Below the pieces are notes generated by a model, which ran no database searches, was not told where the DNA came from, and worked only from the letters and a program-made list of their open reading frames with translations. Positions 8,775 to 16,664 of a DNA stretch of 64,000 nt are shown here, one piece after another (within the stretch, counting starts at the first letter, position 1; the number at the start of each line of letters is the position of its first letter). The position numbers and the translations under genes were made by a program. Source of the DNA: Pseudomonadota bacterium (lineage in GTDB: Bacteria > Pseudomonadota > Gammaproteobacteria > Burkholderiales > Burkholderiaceae_C); assembly GCA_023387335.1 (NCBI GenBank), contig JAEWIF010000057.1, positions 165,765 through 229,764 on the forward strand, read 5' to 3'.

Positions 8775-8828
8775 GCGGTGCTCCTTGGAAAATCGGTCCG
8801 CGGGTTTTGCCGGATGCCTGCGGCACCG

Positions 8829-8867
8829 GATTGGCCGATCCTAAGTGGCCTTACCACTTGGCCAATC
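8829..8867. promoter_or_regulatory. Nested palindromes, probable GntR operator in divergent promoter region
   Basis: The 112-base gap between the divergent operons holds an inner inverted repeat AAGTGG-CCTTA-CCACTT (8843-8859). An outer pair GATTGGCC (8829-8836) / GGCCAATC (8860-8867) encloses it. The inner repeat has the TGG-n5-CCA core and spacing usual for FadR-type GntR regulators. It lies 28 bases before the GntR start and could control both directions. Confidence 0.65.
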
Positions 8868-8886
8868 AGCACAAGTCCCTAGACCC

Positions 8887-9603
8887 ATGCCATTACAAGC
8901 CGTCGAGTCCCAGCGCCTGTACCGGCAGATCGCCGAGCAGCTGCGGTCGCTCATCGCCCGGGGCGAGTTCGAGGACGGCCGCCTGCCCGCGGAACGCGAC
9001 CTGGCGCGCCAGCTGGGCGTCAGCCGGCCTTCGGTGCGCGAGGCGCTGATCGCGCTGGAGGTCGAAGGCTGGGTGGAGGTGCGCATCGGCTCGGGCATCT
9101 ACGTGCGGCCGCAGAACGGCGCGGCCCGCGCCAGCGGCAACGGCGCGCACGGGCCGGCCGAATGGGGGCCCCTGGAACTCATGCGTGCGCGCGAGCTGGT
9201 CGAGGGCGAGATCGCCGCGCTGGCCGCCCGGCACGCGCGCAAGGCGCAGATCGCCGCCATGGCGGCGGCCCTCGACCGCATGCAGGAACAGGCCGAGTCC
9301 GGCGAGATCCCGCGCGAGGGCGACGAGGCCTTCCACGTCGCCGTGGCCGACGCCTGCGGCAACGAGGTGCTGCGCGACACCGTCATCGGCTACTGGGATG
9401 CGCGCAGCGGCCCGCTGTTCGAGCGCATGAGCGATTATTTCGAGACCCCGGCATCCTGGACCGCCGCGCTGCAGGAGCATCGCGAAGTCCTCGAGGCCAT
9501 CCGCGCCCACGATCCCGGCCAGGCGCGCGAGGCGATGCACCACCACCTGCAGCGCGCCTACACCCGTTACAGCGCGAGCTGGCGCCGCGCCAACCATTCC
9601 TGA
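8887..9603 (+). CDS. GntR/FadR family transcriptional regulator
   Basis: Regulator of 238 residues with an N-terminal winged helix-turn-helix (LYRQIAEQLRSLIARGEF, LPAERDLARQLGVSRPSVREAL, EVRIGSGIYV) and a C-terminal all-helical FCD ligand domain starting near residue 95. FCD metal-ligand positions are plausible in DEAFHVAVADACGN and HREVLEAI. FCD regulators commonly sense sugar acids or hydroxy acids. The gene opens the plus operon carrying the TRAP transporter and is divergent from the SDR/FAH operon. It probably represses both until the transported sugar acid or a keto-deoxy intermediate binds. ATG 8887 chosen because upstream in-frame codons lie inside the palindromic operator. Confidence 0.92.
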   Translation: MPLQAVESQRLYRQIAEQLRSLIARGEFEDGRLPAERDLARQLGVSRPSVREALIALEVEGWVEVRIGSGIYVRPQNGAARASGNGAHGPAEWGPLELMRARELVEGEIAALAARHARKAQIAAMAAALDRMQEQAESGEIPREGDEAFHVAVADACGNEVLRDTVIGYWDARSGPLFERMSDYFETPASWTAALQEHREVLEAIRAHDPGQAREAMHHHLQRAYTRYSASWRRANHS

Positions 9604-9635
9604 CGCCAGAACCTTTCCACCAAGGAGACAAAGCG

Positions 9636-10616
9636 ATGAGCAAGCGCACCACCCTGAAACTGATCGCGGCCTGCGCCCTGGCCGCCGCCGCCGCGGCGCC
9701 CGCCATGGCCCAGACCAAGCTGAAGTGGGCCCACGTGTACGAGACCTCCGAGCCGTACCACAAGTGGTCCGTCTGGGCGGGCGAGGAGTTCAAGAAGCGC
9801 ACCAACGGCAAGTACGAGGTGCAGGTGTTCCCGGCCTCCAGCCTGGGCAAGGAAAGCGACATCAACCAGGGCCTGCAGCTGGGCACGGTGGACATCATCA
9901 TCACCGGCGCCTCGTTCGCGGCACGCTCGTTCCCGCGCCTGGCGGTCAGCTACTACCCGTTCACCTTCCGTGACGTGGACCACGTGGTCAAGTACTCCAA
10001 GAGCGACGTGTTCAAGGAGCTGGCGGAAGGCTACAAGAAAGCCAGCGGCGGCAACACCGTGACGGCCCTGACCTACTACGGCGCGCGCCACGCCACCAGC
10101 AACAAGCTGTTCACCACCTGCGAGCAGATGAAGGGGCTGAAGATGCGCGTGCCCGACGCGCCGGCCTACACCGCGCTGCCGCGCGCCTGCGGCGCCAACC
10201 CGACGCCGATCGCCTTCGCCGAGGTGTACCTGGCGCTGCAGAACGGCACCGTGGACGCGCAGGAGAACCCGCTGCCCACCATCGAGGCCAAGAAGTTCTA
10301 CGAGGTGCAGAAGAACATCATCCTGACCGGCCACATCGCCGATTCGCTGCTGACCATCGTGTCGGGCCAGCTGATGTCCAAGCTGTCGCCCGCCGAGCAG
10401 AAGATCCTGGTGGAAGTGACGCAGGAAGCCGCCGAGAAGGCCACCAACGACATCAAGAAGCGCGAAGGCGAGCTGGTCGACGAGTTCAAGAAGAAGGGCC
10501 TCAACGTGGTGAACGTGGACCGCGACGCGTTCCAGAAGCAGGTCCTGAAGTCCATCACCTTCGAGTCCATGCAGATGGACAAGAAGGACTGGGACAAGAT
10601 CATCGCCATCAAGTAA
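9636..10616 (+). CDS. TRAP transporter solute-binding protein DctP family
   Basis: Periplasmic binding protein of 326 residues. The signal peptide ends AMA before QTKLKWAHV at about residue 25. The fold shows FPASSLGKESDINQGLQLGTVDI, then the family hallmark segment KGLKMRVPDAPAYTALPRACGANPTPIAFAEVYLALQNGTVDAQENP (split by hinge strands), whose Arg binds the substrate carboxylate. The DctP family captures organic and sugar acids. It is preceded by AAGGAG and followed 7 bases after its stop by the DctQ gene. Likely ligand: an aldonate or uronate processed by the adjacent dehydratase (inference). Confidence 0.94.
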   Translation: MSKRTTLKLIAACALAAAAAAPAMAQTKLKWAHVYETSEPYHKWSVWAGEEFKKRTNGKYEVQVFPASSLGKESDINQGLQLGTVDIIITGASFAARSFPRLAVSYYPFTFRDVDHVVKYSKSDVFKELAEGYKKASGGNTVTALTYYGARHATSNKLFTTCEQMKGLKMRVPDAPAYTALPRACGANPTPIAFAEVYLALQNGTVDAQENPLPTIEAKKFYEVQKNIILTGHIADSLLTIVSGQLMSKLSPAEQKILVEVTQEAAEKATNDIKKREGELVDEFKKKGLNVVNVDRDAFQKQVLKSITFESMQMDKKDWDKIIAIK

Positions 10617-10623
10617 GGCATCG

Positions 10624-11226
10624 ATGTCCGCGAATCCGCAGACCGCGTCGCCCGAGCGGAGCGTCATCGACGAGATGCCGCACGTGATGGGCGATGACGG
10701 CCAGTTCCACGCCCAGGACGAGGCCATCGACCTGTCCGACACGTCGGTGGAGGCCTGGGTCGCCCTGGGCTTCTTCTGGCTGCTGGGGCTGGTGGTCTTC
10801 TACCAGTTCTTCACGCGCTACGCGCTCAACGACTCCGCGGCCTGGACCGAGGAGATCGCCCGCTACCTGCTGATCGCCACCGTGTTCATCGGCGCGACCA
10901 TCGGCGTGATCAAGAACAACCACATCCAGGTGGACTTCTTCTACCGCTACATGCCGAGCAGGCTGGGCCGCGTCATGGCCACGCTGGTGGACGTGCTTCG
11001 CATCGCGTTCTTCGCGGCGGCCACCGTGCTCACGGTGATGATGATGCTGCGCCTGGGCAGCAACTCGCGCATGACCATGATCGACCTGCCGATGAACTAC
11101 GTGTACGCGGTCTGCCTGGTCGGCTTCGCGGCGATGGCCGTGCGGTCGGTGCTGGTGATGCGCACGCACCTGCGGCGCGGCTACAGCGTGCTCGAGAAAC
11201 CCGAATCCACCATGCAGGACCGCTGA
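10624..11226 (+). CDS. TRAP transporter small permease DctQ
   Basis: Membrane protein of 200 residues with the four transmembrane helices expected of DctQ, preceded by an unusually long acidic cytoplasmic N-terminus of about 45 residues. The TRAP small-subunit motif is visible in FTRYALNDSAAWTEEIARY and in the IKNNHIQVDFFYRYMP loop. It pairs with the large permease encoded 19 bases downstream and acts as its membrane scaffold. Position between dctP and dctM genes confirms the call. Confidence 0.92.
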   Translation: MSANPQTASPERSVIDEMPHVMGDDGQFHAQDEAIDLSDTSVEAWVALGFFWLLGLVVFYQFFTRYALNDSAAWTEEIARYLLIATVFIGATIGVIKNNHIQVDFFYRYMPSRLGRVMATLVDVLRIAFFAAATVLTVMMMLRLGSNSRMTMIDLPMNYVYAVCLVGFAAMAVRSVLVMRTHLRRGYSVLEKPESTMQDR

Positions 11227-11245
11227 ACCCGGCGGCACCACTCCC

Positions 11246-12640
11246 ATGCTCAAGATCATCTTCCTCGGCCTCATGGGCGGCGGGCTGCCGGTGGCCGTCG
11301 CCATGGCGGGCTCCGCCCTGCTGTTCATCCTGCTCTCGGGCAACCTGCCGCCTTTCGTGGTGGTGCACCGCATGGTCAGCGGCATCGACAGCTTCCCGCT
11401 GCTGGCGGTGCCGTTCTTCATCCTGGCCGGCAACCTGATGAACAACGCCGGCATCACCAACCGCATCTACAACTACGCGCTGGCCCTGGTGGGCTGGCTC
11501 AAGGGCGGCCTGGGCCACGTGAACGTGGTGGGATCGGTGGTGTTCGCGGGCATGAGCGGCACGGCCATCGCCGACGCCGCGGGCCTGGGCACCATCGAGA
11601 TCAAGGCCATGAAGGACCATGGCTACGCCACCGAATTCGCGGTGGGCGTGACGGCCGCTTCCGCGACGCTCGGTCCGATCATCCCGCCTTCGCTGCCGTT
11701 CGTGATCTACGGGATGATGGCCAACGTCAGCGTGGGCGCGCTGTTCCTGGCGGGCATCCTGCCGGGCGTGCTGATGGCGGTGCTGATGATGCTCACCGTC
11801 GCGTACTTCGCGCACAAGAACGGCTGGGGCGGCGACATCCGCTTCGAGTGGCCGCGCGTGCTCAAGGCGCTGTCCGAGACGCTGGTGGTGATCGGCTGGC
11901 CGCTGGCCCTGTGGCTGCTGATCACCAAGGCCGGGCTGCCCGCGCAGGCGACCGTGGTCGCCGGCCTGGTGCTCCTGTTCGGCCTCGACAAGGTGTTCAA
12001 GTTCCAGGCGGTGCTGCCCATCATGACGCCCGTGCTGCTGATCGGCGGCATGACGACGGGCCTGTTCACGCCGACCGAAGGCGCGGTGGCCGCGTGCATC
12101 TGGGCCATGGTGCTGGGCTTCTTCTGGTATCGCACGCTGAACTGGAAGATGTTCGTCAAGGTCTGCCTGGACACGGTGGAGACCACGTCCACGGTGCTGT
12201 TCATCGTCGCGGCCGCCAGCATCTTCGGCTGGATGCTCACCGCCACCGGTGTCACCGCCGCGATCTCGCAATGGGTGCTGGCCTTCACCAAGGACCCGTG
12301 GGTGTTCCTGCTGCTGGCCAACCTGCTGATGCTGTTCGTGGGCTGCTTCCTGGAGCCGACGGCCGCCATCACGATCCTGGTGCCGATCCTGGTGCCGATC
12401 TGCCAGCAGCTGGGCATCGACCTGGTCCACTTCGGCCTGGTGATGGTGCTGAACCTGATGATCGGCCTGCTGCACCCGCCGATGGGCATGGTGCTGTTCG
12501 TGCTGGCCCGCGTGGCCAAGCTGTCGGTGGAGCGCACGACCGTCGCCATCCTGCCGTGGCTGCTGCCGCTGCTCGGGTCGCTGGTGATCATCACCTACTT
12601 CCCGTCGCTGGTGCTCTGGCTTCCCAAGATGTTCTATTGA
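11246..12640 (+). CDS. TRAP transporter large permease DctM
   Basis: Sodium-coupled permease of 464 residues with about 12-13 hydrophobic segments. Family signatures are the GMSGTAIADAAGLGTIEIKAM segment and SATLGPIIPPSLPFVIYG in the first half, repeated in inverted form by PTAAITILVPILVPICQQLGID and LLHPPMGMVLFV in the second half. This is the transport subunit of the ion transporter superfamily. It sits 19 bases after the small permease and 8 bases before the UxaA-family gene, so transport and first catabolic step are co-transcribed. Confidence 0.94.
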   Translation: MLKIIFLGLMGGGLPVAVAMAGSALLFILLSGNLPPFVVVHRMVSGIDSFPLLAVPFFILAGNLMNNAGITNRIYNYALALVGWLKGGLGHVNVVGSVVFAGMSGTAIADAAGLGTIEIKAMKDHGYATEFAVGVTAASATLGPIIPPSLPFVIYGMMANVSVGALFLAGILPGVLMAVLMMLTVAYFAHKNGWGGDIRFEWPRVLKALSETLVVIGWPLALWLLITKAGLPAQATVVAGLVLLFGLDKVFKFQAVLPIMTPVLLIGGMTTGLFTPTEGAVAACIWAMVLGFFWYRTLNWKMFVKVCLDTVETTSTVLFIVAAASIFGWMLTATGVTAAISQWVLAFTKDPWVFLLLANLLMLFVGCFLEPTAAITILVPILVPICQQLGIDLVHFGLVMVLNLMIGLLHPPMGMVLFVLARVAKLSVERTTVAILPWLLPLLGSLVIITYFPSLVLWLPKMFY

Positions 12641-12648
12641 TTCGAGAG

Positions 12649-14175
12649 ATGACACCTTTCATCCGACTTCATCCGCAGGACGACGTGCTGATCGCCCGCG
12701 CCCAGCTCGTGGGCGGCACCGTCGTGGAGAACGTGCAGGTCAAGGGCCTGGTGCCGCCCGGCCACAAGGTCGCGATGCGCGACATCGCGCCGGGCGAGCC
12801 GGTGCGGCGCTACAACCAGGTGATCGGCTTCGCCAGCAGGCCCATCGCCATGGGCGAGCACGTGCACACGCACAACCTCTGGATGGGGCCGGAGGGCGGC
12901 GCGTTCGAGCGCGACTACGCTTTCGGCGCCGACGTGAAGGCGCAGCCGCCGCGGCTGGAGGCCAGCTTCATGGGCATCCGCCGCGCCGACGGCCGCGTGG
13001 CCACGCGCAACTACATCGGCATCCTCTCCAGCGTGAACTGCTCGGCCACGGCGGCGCGCGCCATCGCCGACCACTTCTCGCGGCAGACCAACCCGGCGGC
13101 CCTGGCCGACTTCCCGAACATCGACGGCGTGGTCGCGCTCACCCACGGCACCGGCTGCGGCATGGACACGCAGGGCCTGGGCATGCAGATCCTGGAGCGC
13201 ACGCTGGCCGGCTACGCCACCCACGCCAACTTCTGGGGCGTGCTGGTGGTCGGCCTGGGTTGCGAGGCCAACCAGATCAACGCCTGGCTGGCCCACAGCA
13301 GCCTGCGCGAAGGCGAGACGCTGCGGGTGTTCAACATCCAGGACACCGGCGGCACGCGCAAGACGGTGGAAAAGGGCATCGCCCTCGTCAAGGAGATGCT
13401 GCCGCAGGCCAACCGCGTCAAGCGCGAGCCCTGCGGCGCCGAGCACATCACCATCGGGCTGCAATGCGGCGGCTCGGACGGCTATTCGGGCATCAGCGCC
13501 AACCCGGCGCTGGGCGCGGCGGTCGACCTGCTGGTGGCGCACGGCGGCACGGCCATCCTGTCGGAGACGCCCGAGGTCTACGGCGCCGAGCACCTGCTCA
13601 CGCGCCGCGCGGTCCGGCGCGAGGTGGGCGAGAAGCTGATCTCGCGCATCAAGTGGTGGGAGGAATACACCCGCGTCAACGAAGGCGAGATGAACAACAA
13701 CCCCTCGCCCGGCAACAAGGCGGGCGGCCTGACCACCATCCTGGAGAAGTCGCTGGGCGCGGTGGCCAAGGGCGGCACCACCAACCTGGAGGCGGTGTAC
13801 GAGTACGCCGAGCCGGTGACGGCGCACGGCTTCGTCTACATGGACACGCCGGGCTACGACCCCGTCAGCGCCACCGGCCAGGTGGCGGGCGGCGCCAACA
13901 TGATCTGCTTCACCACCGGGCGCGGCTCGGCCTACGGCTGCGCGCCCTCGCCTTCGCTCAAGCTCGCCACCAACACGGCGCTGTGGCAGCGGCAGGAAGA
14001 GGACATGGACATCAACTGCGGCGAGATCATCGACGGCACGTCGTCGGTGCAGGCGATGGGCGAGCGCATCTTCCGGCTGGTGCTGGCCACCGCCTCGGGC
14101 GAGGCCAGCAAGAGCGAGAAGCACGGCTACGGACAGAACGAGTTCGTGCCGTGGCAGGTCGGAGCGGTGATGTGA
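12649..14175 (+). CDS. UxaA family sugar-acid dehydratase (altronate dehydratase family)
   Basis: Full-length UxaA-type dehydratase of 508 residues. The N-terminal SAF domain covers about residues 1-80 (PGHKVAMRDIAPGEPVRRYNQVIG then HVHTHNL). The catalytic part starts at GIRRADGRVATRNYIG and carries conserved cysteines in THGTGCG, GLGCEANQI, LQCGGSDGYSGISANPA and the C-terminal GSAYGCAPSPSLK. Family members dehydrate D-altronate, galactarate, D-arabinonate or L-fuconate to 2-keto-3-deoxy acids, using a divalent metal. The adjacent keto-deoxy-fuconate dehydrogenase-like SDR and FAH hydrolase favour L-fuconate, L-galactonate or D-arabinonate over altronate. No aldolase or kinase for the phosphorylative route is nearby. 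The annotation altronate dehydratase should be treated as a family name only. Confidence 0.87.
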   Translation: MTPFIRLHPQDDVLIARAQLVGGTVVENVQVKGLVPPGHKVAMRDIAPGEPVRRYNQVIGFASRPIAMGEHVHTHNLWMGPEGGAFERDYAFGADVKAQPPRLEASFMGIRRADGRVATRNYIGILSSVNCSATAARAIADHFSRQTNPAALADFPNIDGVVALTHGTGCGMDTQGLGMQILERTLAGYATHANFWGVLVVGLGCEANQINAWLAHSSLREGETLRVFNIQDTGGTRKTVEKGIALVKEMLPQANRVKREPCGAEHITIGLQCGGSDGYSGISANPALGAAVDLLVAHGGTAILSETPEVYGAEHLLTRRAVRREVGEKLISRIKWWEEYTRVNEGEMNNNPSPGNKAGGLTTILEKSLGAVAKGGTTNLEAVYEYAEPVTAHGFVYMDTPGYDPVSATGQVAGGANMICFTTGRGSAYGCAPSPSLKLATNTALWQRQEEDMDINCGEIIDGTSSVQAMGERIFRLVLATASGEASKSEKHGYGQNEFVPWQVGAVM

Positions 14176-14186
14176 AGGACGTGAAG

Positions 14187-15242
14187 ATGGCCGTCACGCT
14201 GCAACACCGGGAGCTGGAGGACCGCGTCGCGGCCATCCTGCAGGCCGCCGGCAGCTCGCCGCAGGAGGCCCGCCACGTCGCGGCCAACCTCGTGCTGGCC
14301 AACCTCTCGGGCCACGATTCGCACGGCGTCGGCATGGTGCCGCGCTACGTCGACGCGGTGCTGGAAGGCGGGCTCAAGCCCAACACCTCGGTGACCACCA
14401 CGCTGGACGGCGGCGCCCTGCTCACGCTGGACGGCGGCCAGGGCTACGGCCAGGTGGTCGGCGTGCAGGCGATGGAACTCGCGATGGCGCGGGCGCACCA
14501 GCACGGCACCTGCGTGATGACATTGGCGCGATCGCACCACCTGGGCCGCATCGGGCATTTCGCCGAGATGGCGGTGGCGCAGGGGCTGGTGTCGATCCAC
14601 TTCGTCAACGTGCTCTCGCGGCCCATCGTCGCGCCCTGGGGCGGCGGCGACGGGCGCTTCGGCACCAATCCCTGCTGCATCGGCATCCCGCTCGCCGGGG
14701 CCGAACCGTTCGTGCTGGACTTCGCCACCAGCCGCGTGGCGCAGGGAAAGATGCGCGTGGCCCACAACGAGCGGCGCCAGGCCGATCCCGGCCTGCTGAT
14801 CGACGAGGACGGCCGGCCGACCACCGATCCCGGCGTGGTCGTGGTGCAGCAGCCCAAGGGCGGTTTCGGCGCGCTGATGCCGTTCGGCGAGCACAAGGGC
14901 TACGGCCTGGCACTCGCCTGCGAGCTGCTGGGCGGCGCCCTCACCGGCGGCGGCACCTGGCACCGTCCGCCGGACTCGGCGCGGGCGGTCTACAACGGCA
15001 TGCTCGCCATCGTCATCGACCCGGCCAGGCTGGGCACGGCGGCGGCCTTCGAGCAGGAAGCCACGGCGTTCCTCGACTGGCTGCGCCGCAGCCCGAACGC
15101 GCCGGAAAGCGAAGGCGTGCTGATCGCCGGCGAGCCCGAGCGGCTGGCGCGCGAAGCCCGCCGGCGCGACGGCATCGTGATCGACGGCGCGACCTGGAGC
15201 GAGATCCTGGCCGCGGGCGAGAAGGTCGGCGCGCCCGGCTGA
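14187..15242 (+). CDS. Ldh family (malate/L-lactate/ureidoglycolate) NAD(P)-dependent dehydrogenase
   Basis: Member of the LDH2/MDH2 fold family, 351 residues, unrelated to classical lactate dehydrogenases. Signatures include GHDSHGVGMVPRYV at about residue 45, GQGYGQVVGVQAME, the active-site histidine region RSHHLGRIGHFAE, GGGDGRFGTNP, and FGEHKGYGLALACELLGGAL. Related enzymes oxidise L-lactate, sulfolactate or 2,3-diketo-L-gulonate, or reduce delta-1-pyrroline carboxylates. As the last gene of the TRAP/UxaA operon it may oxidise the hydroxy acid released by the FAH hydrolase (L-lactate in a fucose route) or an upstream polyol acid. ATG 14187 has GAAGGA upstream and lies 11 bases after the UxaA stop. 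Confidence 0.86.
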   Translation: MAVTLQHRELEDRVAAILQAAGSSPQEARHVAANLVLANLSGHDSHGVGMVPRYVDAVLEGGLKPNTSVTTTLDGGALLTLDGGQGYGQVVGVQAMELAMARAHQHGTCVMTLARSHHLGRIGHFAEMAVAQGLVSIHFVNVLSRPIVAPWGGGDGRFGTNPCCIGIPLAGAEPFVLDFATSRVAQGKMRVAHNERRQADPGLLIDEDGRPTTDPGVVVVQQPKGGFGALMPFGEHKGYGLALACELLGGALTGGGTWHRPPDSARAVYNGMLAIVIDPARLGTAAAFEQEATAFLDWLRRSPNAPESEGVLIAGEPERLAREARRRDGIVIDGATWSEILAAGEKVGAPG

Positions 15243-15251
15243 AGCCGGCGC

Positions 15252-15905
15252 TCAGGCCGGCGGCAGCGCCCGCACCACGCCGTCGGCCAGCGCGAAGATC
15301 CGGTCACCCGGCCGGACATCGATGCGGTGCATGCCGGTGAAGCTGCCGAACGCCGGCAGCACGCCCACTTCGTCGCCCAGCCAGAAACACGGCAGCCGCA
15401 GCCGCTCGAACGCGCGGCCGGCCACGCTGATGCACGGATGCCAGTGGCCGGCCAGCACGTAGGCACCCGGCACAGGATGCGGGTGGTGGCACAGCGCGAA
15501 CGGGCCGAGCCGGAAAGGCTCGTCCAGCACCCGGATCAACAGCGTGGCCGGCGGATCGCCCGCGCGGGCGTCGTGGTTGCCGCGGATCAGCGTCAGGCGC
15601 AGGCCGGCGTGGCGCTCGCGCCAGTCGTGCAGCGCCTCCAGCGTCTGGCGCGCGTGCGATCGGGCCGAATGCAGGAAGTCGCCGAGGAACACCACCTCGC
15701 GAGCGCCGGTCTCGGCGATGGCCGCCGTGAGCGACTCCAGCGTGCCCGTGGTGGTCGCCTCCGGCACCGGCACGCCCAGCTTGCGGAAGCTCACCGCCTT
15801 GCCGAAGTGCGCGTCGGCGACCAGCAGGGCCTGGTGGGAAGGCAGGAACAGGGCGCCGCCCGGATGCAGGACCGCATCCTCGCCCGCGAGGGAAATCCTC
15901 AGCAA
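15252..15905 (-). CDS. pdeM: Ligase-associated DNA damage response endonuclease PdeM
   Basis: Calcineurin-like phosphoesterase of 217 residues with all metal motifs in order: DAHFGK, GDFLHS, GNHD, CHHPHP and GHWHP. Proteins of this type accompany ATP-dependent DNA ligase and an Lhr-like helicase in bacterial repair islands and act as a metal-dependent nuclease. Neither partner is within this window. An in-frame stop lies just upstream of the only usable start, TTG at 15905, which begins one base after the slmA stop. The two genes are therefore probably co-transcribed and reinitiation is likely. Confidence 0.85.
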   Translation of the reverse strand: MLRISLAGEDAVLHPGGALFLPSHQALLVADAHFGKAVSFRKLGVPVPEATTTGTLESLTAAIAETGAREVVFLGDFLHSARSHARQTLEALHDWRERHAGLRLTLIRGNHDARAGDPPATLLIRVLDEPFRLGPFALCHHPHPVPGAYVLAGHWHPCISVAGRAFERLRLPCFWLGDEVGVLPAFGSFTGMHRIDVRPGDRIFALADGVVRALPPA

Positions 15906-15906
15906 C

Positions 15907-16563
15907 TCAGAGCATCAGGGCCAGGCTGGCCTCGAGGTGCTCGGACGGGCTGCGGCGGAAGCCCGAACGGGCGAAGCGCTGCAGGCGGCCGACCACGAAG
16001 GCCGTGAGCATGGAAGCGCGGACCTGCGCGTCGACGGTCGGCGTGGCCGAGGCCTCGCCTTCGCCCCGCAGGCACTGCTTGAGGGTGGACTCGATCTTGT
16101 CGAAGAACTGGTTCATGCGCTGCTGCAGGCGCTCGTTCTCGAAGACCAGGGCGTCGCCCACCATCACCCGCGTCATGCCCGGGTTCTTCTCGGCGAACTG
16201 GACCAGCATGGTGACGATGCGGGCGGCCTGGCGGCTGCCGCCTTCGCCCTCGCCGTTGGCCTGCGCCTCGCGCTCCTGGATCTGGTTGACCAGGCTGAAC
16301 ACGCTCTGCTCGATGAACTCGATCAGGCCCTCGAACATCTGCGCCTTGCTGGCGAAGTGGCGGTACAGCGCGGCTTCGCTCACCTCCAGGCGGGCGGCCA
16401 GCGCGGCGGTGGTGATGCGCTCGGCGCCGGGCTGCTCCAGCATCATGGCCAGCGCCTGCAGGATCTGCACGCGGCGCTCACCCGGCTTGGGCCGCTTGCG
16501 CGCGGGCGCCGCGGCTTCGGCAGCGGCGGAGGGTTCGGGCGTGCTCAGGTCGGCTTCAGGCAT
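15907..16563 (-). CDS. slmA: Nucleoid occlusion factor SlmA
   Basis: TetR-fold protein of 218 residues. An Ala/Pro/Lys-rich N-terminal tail of about 25 residues precedes the helix-turn-helix (ERRVQILQALAMMLEQPGAERITTAALAARLEVSEAALYRHFASKAQMFEGLIEFIE, split across helices). This matches SlmA, which binds chromosomal sites and blocks FtsZ ring assembly over the nucleoid. Unlike most TetR proteins it is not a local repressor. Proteobacterial SlmA is normally about 200-220 residues. ATG 16563 is the first start in the open frame that gives this length. Confidence 0.88.
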   Translation of the reverse strand: MPEADLSTPEPSAAAEAAAPARKRPKPGERRVQILQALAMMLEQPGAERITTAALAARLEVSEAALYRHFASKAQMFEGLIEFIEQSVFSLVNQIQEREAQANGEGEGGSRQAARIVTMLVQFAEKNPGMTRVMVGDALVFENERLQQRMNQFFDKIESTLKQCLRGEGEASATPTVDAQVRASMLTAFVVGRLQRFARSGFRRSPSEHLEASLALML

Positions 16564-16664
16564 GGCTTGGCAATGGATGGGTTCGGGCCATTCTCGCACA
16601 CCGGCGTTGCGGGTTCCCCCTAAGCCATTCACGTACCCACGCGGCCTCGCGGCCAAGTACGCGC

